NCBI GenBank assembly: GCA_023129355.1
Contig: JAGMCC010000081.1
Span: 1 to 5,811, forward strand
Direction of reading: 5' to 3'
Length of the DNA: 5,811 bases
Source of the DNA: Dehalococcoidia bacterium
GTDB lineage: Bacteria; Chloroflexota; Dehalococcoidia; E44-bin15
Position 1 is the first letter of the stretch, and every line of letters starts with the position of its first letter. Both the position numbers and the translations under genes were made by a program. The notes under the pieces are model-generated. The model was given only the letters and a program-made list of their open reading frames with translations. It ran no database searches and was not told where the DNA came from. Shown here piece after piece: positions 1-3,828 of the stretch.

Positions 1-42
1 TAGAAGTCAATGAACGTAGCCAGAAGAAATCATATATAATAC

Positions 43-690
43 CTATGATAGACGAAGTAGCCGGATCGCCATGACTTCCATCCAGAGGAGCGGCACCACC
101 ATTGAGACTCTTTGTAGCACCCCCTTCCATGGCTCGAAAACATTGAATCCATACACAGTAATTATAAACAGAGCAGAGATTGCTCCCGCCACGACTACGG
201 TTATCAGCGAGTAGGCTACATAGCTCTGCCATAGTCTGTCTCTCCTTAACCTTGGGGAGAGGGCTAGAGGAGCAAGTATCATGGCAAATGCGGATATTGT
301 GACGAAAACATAGTGCGTAATCCCAAGTATTGATATATCCACACCGGCAGGGTCACAAGGGAAGATTCCAGCCATCACCAACGCGGCGCCGCTCAAAGCT
401 ACCAAGGCAGGACTAATCTTCGAGCCATTACCTTCGCTTATGCCACGGTGGAGTCCGAAGGCAAAGGCGATCATCAATGCGCCTAACAAAGCGAATCCTG
501 CTGTATTCATTACTATGGCATTTTGACCACCGACCCCGCCGAGTTCGCTCATGGACTGCGCAATATGATCGTAGCCTGGTCTAAGTAGACCGAGGATGAT
601 TACCACGATTGCATATAAGATCGGGGCAATAATGCCACAGATAGCCAGCAGTCTTTGAGTACTGGCTGGTCGGGTGCTGCTCCTAGACAT
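43..690 (-). CDS. DUF998 family multi-pass membrane protein
   Basis: This 215-residue integral membrane protein has about six hydrophobic helices, near residues 14-36, 58-80, 93-111, 125-145, 157-179 and 195-212. The DUF998 hallmarks are YDHIAQSMSELGG after the first helix (the family's 'D-x-ISELG' region), FPCDPAG at the end of the third helix, and a conserved His (THYVFV) at the start of the fourth. The N-terminus is basic with Ser/Thr, as expected for a cytoplasmic end. Function in the family is unknown. The reading frame could open at GTG 727-729, adding 13 Lys/His-rich residues, but nothing resembling a Shine-Dalgarno precedes that codon. ATG 688-690 is six bases after AAGGTG (697-702), so I start there. 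The stop is TAG. It is separated from DUF4870 by a 277-base gap holding a hairpin, a repeat and an AT-rich tract, so it is probably transcribed separately. Confidence 0.82.
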   Translation of the reverse strand: MSRSSTRPASTQRLLAICGIIAPILYAIVVIILGLLRPGYDHIAQSMSELGGVGGQNAIVMNTAGFALLGALMIAFAFGLHRGISEGNGSKISPALVALSGAALVMAGIFPCDPAGVDISILGITHYVFVTISAFAMILAPLALSPRLRRDRLWQSYVAYSLITVVVAGAISALFIITVYGFNVFEPWKGVLQRVSMVVPLLWMEVMAIRLLRLS

Positions 691-696
691 CTTTTT

Positions 697-702
697 CACC
701 TT
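697..702 (-). promoter_or_regulatory. Shine-Dalgarno deciding the DUF998 start
   Basis: On the minus strand AAGGTG stands six bases before ATG 688-690. No comparable purine run precedes the alternative GTG at 727-729. This supports the shorter 215-residue protein. Confidence 0.6.
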
Positions 703-771
703 AGACTTCTGCCTCTTAGCATGATGCACTTGTTCGGGCTATCATTATCCATATTCGCATAGCTTAAATAT

Positions 772-806
772 ATAATATATCTTTTAAGGCCACCCACGTT
801 TGTCAA
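772..806 (-). promoter_or_regulatory. AT-rich tract with a consensus -35 box upstream of DUF998
   Basis: A perfect TTGACA lies at 801-806 on the minus strand, pointing at DUF998. The nearest good -10 matches are TATATT (774-779) and TATTAT (772-777), giving spacers of 21 and 23 bases, longer than the usual 16-18. The region around 760-785 is almost pure A/T and would melt easily. The promoter is plausible by position but the spacing argues against a standard sigma-70 site. The -35 box overlaps the outer edge of the dispersed repeat at 804-898. Confidence 0.3.
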
Positions 807-898
807 TTGAATATAACAGCCATATACATATACTCTGGTTTCGCCTTATCTGATTTACGGCCTCAGCGCCTCGCTTCGCGAAGTGTGAAGCATTCAGG
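804..898 (+). repeat. Dispersed repeat, copy A, with terminal stem-loop
   Basis: This intergenic element aligns with 1849-1945. Bases 816-858 match 1861-1903 without gaps at 29 of 43 positions, including ACAGCCA at the start and GATTTAC at the end. After a 14-base variable part, bases 873-898 match 1920-1945 at 22 of 26 positions. That last block folds as GCTTCGCG-AAG-TGTGAAGC (873-891), with two G.U pairs on the plus-strand RNA, and CCT/AGG (869-871 with 896-898) can pair outside it. The outermost 12 bases (804-815) match more weakly, 7 of 12. No open reading frame in it looks real. The family of this repeat is not known to me. Confidence 0.7.
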
Positions 899-906
899 AA
901 AGCGAA

Positions 907-935
907 GGGAGGCGGACATCAAGTGTTCGCCTCCC
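907..935 (-). terminator. Candidate terminator hairpin after DUF4870
   Basis: GGGAGGCGGACA and TGTTCGCCTCCC form a 12-bp stem with one G.T pair and a five-base loop, 32 bases past the DUF4870 stop. Read on the minus strand, it is followed by TTCGCTTTCC, which is only moderately T-rich. It is a good hairpin but an imperfect intrinsic terminator. It could also act as an mRNA 3'-end stabiliser. Confidence 0.55.
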
Positions 936-967
936 TGGCTATTATGGTGATTGGTTAGTTCAGGCTA

Positions 968-1321
968 TCACTTTGCCGAATATTTCTCGGCCATGTCACC
1001 GGCAACGGGCAGCTTGTAGCGCTCCCCCCCATAGGCCTTCACTATGAGTATGATCCACAACACAAATGCAGCGATTGATATGAATGACCCGACCACCATA
1101 AATAGAATCCCAACATAGGGAATCCAATAGAAGACCCACATAATGATCATAGCCACGTGCAAGACACCGAATACAATGATGGACTGCATGGCATGGAAGC
1201 GGACATAATCGTCATCCTTCTCTATCAAGAAAAACACCAACCCGGTTATCCAGCCCAGCACATAACACAGCAGTGCGGCTACGTTGGGTTCAAGGCCCGT
1301 ACCTTTCTTCTCTTCGCTCAT
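968..1321 (-). CDS. DUF4870 / Tic20-like small membrane protein
   Basis: This 117-residue inner-membrane protein has three predicted hydrophobic segments, at about residues 13-34, 46-65 and 68-95. The DUF4870 pattern is clear: a short polar N-terminus, LCY-x3-GWITGLVFFLIEKDDDYVRFHAMQS, and at the end AYGGERYKLPVAGDMAEKY. The conserved acidic EKDDDYVRFHA loop after the first helix pair is the best diagnostic. Family members are widespread in bacteria and have no established biochemical function; they resemble the Tic20 membrane fold. The ATG start has the strongest ribosome-binding site in the window, AAAGGAGGT at 1327-1335, five bases from the start. A well-spaced promoter lies directly upstream and a hairpin follows the stop, so this is likely a monocistronic gene. 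Confidence 0.87.
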   Translation of the reverse strand: MSEEKKGTGLEPNVAALLCYVLGWITGLVFFLIEKDDDYVRFHAMQSIIVFGVLHVAMIIMWVFYWIPYVGILFMVVGSFISIAAFVLWIILIVKAYGGERYKLPVAGDMAEKYSAK

Positions 1322-1345
1322 TCTTAACCTCCTTTCTCAATCCAA

Positions 1346-1374
1346 ATGATATGACTTTTTATGTCACATTGCAA
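1346..1374 (-). promoter_or_regulatory. Sigma-70-type promoter of DUF4870, with embedded inverted repeat
   Basis: On the minus strand a -35 box TTGCAA (1369-1374, 4 of 6 to consensus) is followed, after exactly 17 bases, by a -10 box TATCAT (1346-1351, 5 of 6). Transcription would start near 1339, giving a leader of about 18 bases that just includes the strong AAAGGAGGT. Between the boxes lies the inverted repeat TGAC-N7-GTCA (1352-1366), a possible operator half-site pair. The promoter lies wholly within the 64-base gap to the thioesterase gene. It is a motif call without experimental support. Confidence 0.55.
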
Positions 1375-1385
1375 ATATGAAAAAA

Positions 1386-1817
1386 TCATGGAGCATTTTC
1401 CCTAGGAAGAACACCCTCTATTGTAACGTATGTTCCGGTTCCAATAGCAACAAGCTCTCCATCGGAAGCCGACACTCGCATCTCAGCTATGGAAATGCGC
1501 TTACCAGACTTCACTACCCATCCCTCGGCATGAAGTTCGCTTTCTCTCACCGGATATAATAAATGAATCTTAAATTCGCTTGTAGCAATCCAGACCCCTT
1601 CAATTTGAGCCGCTGCCGCAAACCAACCAGCATTGTCTAATAGGGTAGCTATTGCTCCCCCATGAATACCTCCCATTGTATGATCAAGATTTGGATTGTA
1701 TGGGAGATGAATATAAGCATGTCCTTGCTTATCATAGGAGAGAGTCATACCAAAAAATCCTGCTATCGGCGCCCCACGAAATAGTTCGATCAACTCTCGC
1801 TGCCAAGCGGTATTCAT
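1386..1817 (-). CDS. PaaI-type hotdog-fold thioesterase
   Basis: This 143-residue protein has the size and layout of single-domain PaaI/YbgC-like hotdog thioesterases, which hydrolyse acyl-CoA thioesters in the cytoplasm as dimers or tetramers. The signature is residues 45-62: His46, then GGIHGG with His52, then ATLLDNAG with the conserved acidic residue Asp61 on the central helix. The following strands (ATSEFKIHLLYPV, ELHAEGWVVKSGKRI, AEMRVSASDGELVAIGTGTY) match the beta-sheet pattern of the family. The YPV-x(n)-AEG-x(n)-GKR pattern is typical of PaaI. The acyl substrate cannot be read from sequence, and no phenylacetate genes are nearby to suggest that pathway. Start ATG 1815-1817 follows a GTGGGG run at very short spacing, so the ribosome-binding site is weak. 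The gene is AT-richer than uvrA and the HDIG gene. Stop TGA is 64 bases before the DUF4870 start, and the DUF4870 promoter lies in that gap. Confidence 0.87.
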   Translation of the reverse strand: MNTAWQRELIELFRGAPIAGFFGMTLSYDKQGHAYIHLPYNPNLDHTMGGIHGGAIATLLDNAGWFAAAAQIEGVWIATSEFKIHLLYPVRESELHAEGWVVKSGKRISIAEMRVSASDGELVAIGTGTYVTIEGVLPRENAP

Positions 1818-1848
1818 TTCCCCACTTCTTTATCGTGCTTCTTCGATG

Positions 1849-1945
1849 CAATGGCGCACAACAGCCACATATACGAACCCAGAATTTACCCAATCCGATT
1901 TACAGACCCCCATCCCTCAGCTTCGCGAAGCGCGAAGCATTTGGG
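1849..1945 (+). repeat. Dispersed repeat, copy B, with terminal stem-loop
   Basis: This is the second copy of the element at 804-898, in the same orientation and again in the gap upstream of a minus-strand gene (the thioesterase). Here the stem is perfect: GCTTCGCG (1920-1927), loop AAG, CGCGAAGC (1931-1938). A perfect 12-base palindrome, GCTTCGCGAAGC (1920-1931), overlaps it and is an alternative pairing for cruciform formation. CCC/GGG (1914-1916 with 1943-1945) can add an outer stem. The copy has a two-base longer variable segment than copy A. It does not appear to encode a protein. Confidence 0.7.
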
Positions 1946-1952
1946 CAAACGG

Positions 1953-1980
1953 GCTGAGCCGCAAAGCCCCAAGGCTCAGC
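1953..1980. repeat. GC-rich hairpin beside repeat copy B
   Basis: GCTGAGCC (1953-1960) and GGCTCAGC (1973-1980) pair perfectly over 8 bp around a 12-base loop. An alternative GGGC/GCCC pairing (1951-1954 with 1966-1969) competes with it. Read on the minus strand it lies about 80 bases past the RRM stop and is followed by CCGTTTG, so it is at best a weak terminator. Its first arm overlaps a 12-base direct repeat shared with the next hairpin. Confidence 0.5.
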
Positions 1981-1995
1981 GACTATACGGCGAGC

Positions 1996-2018
1996 ACAGC
2001 GGGCCGCAAAGCCCGTGT
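1996..2018. repeat. GC-rich hairpin downstream of the RRM gene
   Basis: CGGGC (2000-2004) pairs with GCCCG (2011-2015) around CGCAAA. ACA/TGT extend the stem across a one-base bulge (G1999). It begins 42 bases past the RRM stop. No T-run follows on the minus strand, so termination, if any, would not be classical. It shares GCCGCAAAGCCC (2003-2014) with the neighbouring hairpin (1958-1969). Confidence 0.45.
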
Positions 2019-2060
2019 CAGCAGAAGTTCTATTATGAATCTGTTAAATCTGAGGACTAT

Positions 2061-2336
2061 TTACCAGCGCCGTCCCCCACCTCGAGGGCCTTCGGTGCGA
2101 GGGCGAGCCTCATTAACGGTAAGCGTTCGTCCTTTCAACTCCTTGCCGTTCAGTTCAGCGATCGCAGACTCGGCTTCAGCTTTGGTGGGCATCTCCACAA
2201 ATCCGAATCCTCTCGATACGCCGCTATATCTGTCCGTGATGATTTTAGCGGATTCAACCTGCCCGAAGGCTTCAAAGGCCTCCTTCAACTCCTCTTCGGT
2301 GAGCTCGTGTGATAAATTGCCTACGTAGATGTTCAT
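2061..2336 (-). CDS. Small single-RRM RNA-binding protein
   Basis: This 91-residue protein is almost entirely one RNA-recognition motif. RNP2 is IYVGNL (residues 3-8) and RNP1 is RGFGFVEM (residues 42-49), with the aromatic residues that stack on RNA bases in place. The linker ITDRYSGVSRGFG and the last strand ELKGRTLTVNEARPR are typical of the family. A short Arg/Gly-rich tail (residues 79-91, ending GGGRRW) probably adds non-specific RNA affinity. Bacterial single-RRM proteins are known best from cyanobacteria, where several are cold-induced and bind mRNA; the target here is unknown. Translation starts at ATG 2334-2336 behind GGGAGGT with a short AT-rich spacer. Its 5' flank holds a weak promoter candidate. 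Its 3' flank holds two GC-rich hairpins and a dispersed repeat. The family call is certain; the regulatory role is inference. Confidence 0.95.
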   Translation of the reverse strand: MNIYVGNLSHELTEEELKEAFEAFGQVESAKIITDRYSGVSRGFGFVEMPTKAEAESAIAELNGKELKGRTLTVNEARPRTEGPRGGGRRW

Positions 2337-2375
2337 TTTAACCTCCCTGTTATCCCCCTTTTTTAAACACTAACA

Positions 2376-2404
2376 CTTATGCCAGAATTTCGCCTAACCT
2401 CCAA
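2376..2404 (-). promoter_or_regulatory. Weak promoter candidate for the RRM gene
   Basis: On the minus strand TTGGAG (2399-2404, 3 of 6) is 17 bases upstream of CATAAG (2376-2381, 4 of 6). A TGG directly before the -10 box resembles an extended -10 element. The distance to the start codon (about 40 bases) is reasonable. The boxes are poor, so this is tentative. Confidence 0.3.
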
Positions 2405-2449
2405 ATAGCCGAACTCTTGGCTTCGCCTAATCCTCCCAGTAATCCCTGT

Positions 2450-2485
2450 GCCTTTATACCACATTACATCTATCTAAGTAAAGGC
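2450..2485. repeat. Inverted repeat downstream of the HDIG gene
   Basis: GCCTTTA (2450-2456) and TAAAGGC (2479-2485) are perfect 7-base inverted repeats, 22 bases apart and starting 17 bases past the HDIG stop. A competing TTAC/GTAA pairing lies inside. No T-run follows on the minus strand. It could be a weak transcript-end structure or chance. Confidence 0.3.
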
Positions 2486-2502
2486 CGGGTAATGGATCGG
2501 AG

Positions 2503-3054
2503 TTACACCCCCAATTCCTCAGCGATGCGCTTCATCGACTCAAGCCCCAGCTCGATGAACTCCTCAAGCTCGAGGCCGAGCTCGCGGCACTTGGCGACCT
2601 GCTCGCGGTTTGCCCCTGCAGCAAATCTCTTCTCGCCGAAGCGCTTTCGCAGCGACTTGGTAGTGAGCCCCTCAAGCTTCTTATCCGGGCGCACCAGGAC
2701 GCCGGCAACAATGAGCCCGGTGAGAGGGTCGGCGCAGTAAAGGGCCTTATCAAGCAGGGTTTCAGGGAAGATGCCATGAGACTCATTGTGGCACAGGATG
2801 GCTTGCGCCATCTCCTCCGAAGCGCCAAGCTCCCGAGCGATGTCTGCCCCCAGCTTGCTATGAGCACGCGTGTCCCCCTCTGTAAGCTCGACATCGATGT
2901 CATGCAGCAGCCCGGTAAGCCCCCACTCCTCCTCATCCTCGCCAAAGTGTCTCGCCAGCGCCCTCATGATCGCCTCGGTGGCCAGCATATGGTTGACGAG
3001 GTTCCGATTCTCCACATTTGCCTCGATGGAGGCCAGGGTATCATCCCTGTTCAT
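2503..3054 (-). CDS. HDIG-type HD-domain phosphohydrolase family protein
   Basis: This is a 183-residue single-domain HD-superfamily protein, the usual length for stand-alone HDIG proteins. Candidate metal ligands occur in the expected order: His22 in NHMLATEAIM, His51-Asp52 in GLLHDID, His65 in AHSKLGADIA, His89 (and perhaps His93) in CHNESHG, and Asp109 in YCADPLTGL. The C-terminal third has the conserved KRF-x4-FAAG-x-NREQ and LGLELEEFIELGLESM segments of this subfamily. HD proteins are metal-dependent phosphohydrolases, often acting on nucleotides, but the substrate of this subfamily is not evident from sequence. It is probably soluble and cytoplasmic. The ATG start is supported by an in-frame TGA eight codons upstream with no other ATG between. 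The ribosome-binding site is ambiguous: AAGGA almost touches the start, and GGTGGAG lies 10 bases away. G+C is high, about 62-63% in sampled lines. Gaps on both sides (109 and 165 bases) suggest it may be its own transcription unit. Confidence 0.9.
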   Translation of the reverse strand: MNRDDTLASIEANVENRNLVNHMLATEAIMRALARHFGEDEEEWGLTGLLHDIDVELTEGDTRAHSKLGADIARELGASEEMAQAILCHNESHGIFPETLLDKALYCADPLTGLIVAGVLVRPDKKLEGLTTKSLRKRFGEKRFAAGANREQVAKCRELGLELEEFIELGLESMKRIAEELGV

Positions 3055-3128
3055 TTCCTTCGCTCTCCACCTTCATCTTCATGGTGTCCACATTTAATCG
3101 CTTGAGCGGATGCTGCCATTGTCGCCTG

Positions 3129-3156
3129 ATTAAAATTCATACGTACTAGGGAACAA
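3129..3156 (-). promoter_or_regulatory. Weak promoter candidate for the HDIG gene
   Basis: On the minus strand TTGTTC (3151-3156, 3 of 6) and TTTAAT (3129-3134, 5 of 6) are 16 bases apart, in the 109-base gap just after the AhpD-like stop. A start near 3122 would give a leader of about 67 bases. The good -10 is offset by a weak -35. Confidence 0.33.
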
Positions 3157-3163
3157 GTTTAAC

Positions 3164-3757
3164 CTATTTCCCCCACCTTCCGAAGGAAATCCGGTTGAGC
3201 AAGCGGTCTAAAGCGTTGCCTGAAAGGTTGCCCAGTCGATTCATGCGCAGTACTAGATTTATCATCTCCGCCTTTTCGGCGCCATAGGCTTCCTCAAGCC
3301 TTTTCACCGCTTCAGGGTCTGGTTTGGCATCGGAATCGGCCCAGTGCTGTGCGTAGAGTAATGCTATGGCCTCCTCTTCGGGACAGTTGTCCACGCTACC
3401 AATGAGGAGCCCAGCTATCTCCCCTTCCTCAAGACCGCTCTTCAGGGCTTCGCCGGTGTGAAGCCAAGAACAGTAGCGGCAACCATAGACTGCAGTAACA
3501 GATAGCATCAGCCTTTCTCGGAAAGCCTCGGATATCACCCCTCCCATCATTACTCTTCTGGCCATTCTTGTGCTTCTTGCTAAGTACCATAAATCCGCAA
3601 AAAACTCCCAGCGGCGGCCAAACAGAGCGTTGACCGTGAGCACCGGCCATCCCATCATTATTCTAGACATCGGTCTCATATTTCTTGGCAGGAACAACAT
3701 GCCCTCAAAGAAGTGCAACCACCTTCCGCGTACCGTCGTTACATCACTACTCATCAT
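3164..3757 (-). CDS. AhpD-like / carboxymuconolactone decarboxylase-family protein
   Basis: This is a 197-residue alpha-helical protein of the AhpD/CMD superfamily. The family signature is C-R-Y-C-S-W-L-H at residues 93-100: a CxxC redox pair with the His four residues after the second Cys. It is preceded by a Glu-rich helix (SEAFRERLMLSV) and followed by EALKSGLEEGEI, all typical of peroxidase-like AhpD proteins. In that family the CxxC pair supports thiol-dependent peroxidase or disulfide-reductase activity; the substrate here is unknown. About 75 residues precede the core, with a basic, Met/Trp-rich stretch and no clear signal peptide. A possible longer form begins at GTG 3767-3769, but that codon overlaps GGAGGT (3762-3767). 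The better starts are ATG 3755-3757 or the adjacent ATG 3752-3754, so I use the former. It lies 71 bases downstream of uvrA with no convincing terminator between, so co-transcription is possible. Family assignment is firm; physiological role is open. Confidence 0.86.
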   Translation of the reverse strand: MMSSDVTTVRGRWLHFFEGMLFLPRNMRPMSRIMMGWPVLTVNALFGRRWEFFADLWYLARSTRMARRVMMGGVISEAFRERLMLSVTAVYGCRYCSWLHTGEALKSGLEEGEIAGLLIGSVDNCPEEEAIALLYAQHWADSDAKPDPEAVKRLEEAYGAEKAEMINLVLRMNRLGNLSGNALDRLLNRISFGRWGK

Positions 3758-3761
3758 TACT

Positions 3762-3767
3762 ACCTCC
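3762..3767 (-). promoter_or_regulatory. Shine-Dalgarno deciding the AhpD-like start
   Basis: GGAGGT on the minus strand sits four bases before ATG 3755-3757 and seven before ATG 3752-3754. It overlaps the upstream GTG (3767-3769), which therefore cannot use it. The 197-residue start is preferred over the 201-residue form. Confidence 0.7.
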
Positions 3768-3828
3768 ACTGTGATTGTGTGTACTGCCAGCTAGATGCTA
3801 CCATATAGCAAAAGGCCATGTCACCTAT

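Noticed and set aside
1..42. Left-edge sequence past the DUF998 stop
   Set aside because: Only 42 bases, AT-rich near 31-40, with no hairpin or reading frame that can be supported.
804..1945. CRISPR array
   Set aside because: Only two diverged copies about 1 kb apart with genes between; no short regular repeat-spacer pattern and no cas genes.
1846..2328. Plus-strand open frames of 153-160 codons spanning the repeat region and the RRM gene
   Set aside because: They run antisense through the clear RRM gene and across hairpins, have low-complexity Ser/Arg/Pro-rich translations and no family motifs.
2390..2420. Integron attC-like core GCCTAAC at 2392-2398
   Set aside because: GCCTAAC fits the RYYYAAC half-site, but I found no matching GTTRRRY partner within the expected distance and no integrase or cassette structure.
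2532..2945. Minus-strand 137-codon frame inside the HDIG gene
   Set aside because: It overlaps the HDIG frame, whose conserved metal-binding residues show the true frame; the alternative translation is Ser/Arg-rich with no motif.
3797..3809. GCTA/TAGC mini-hairpin between uvrA and the AhpD-like gene as a terminator
   Set aside because: Only 4 bp of stem and no T-run after it on the minus strand; chance is a sufficient explanation.
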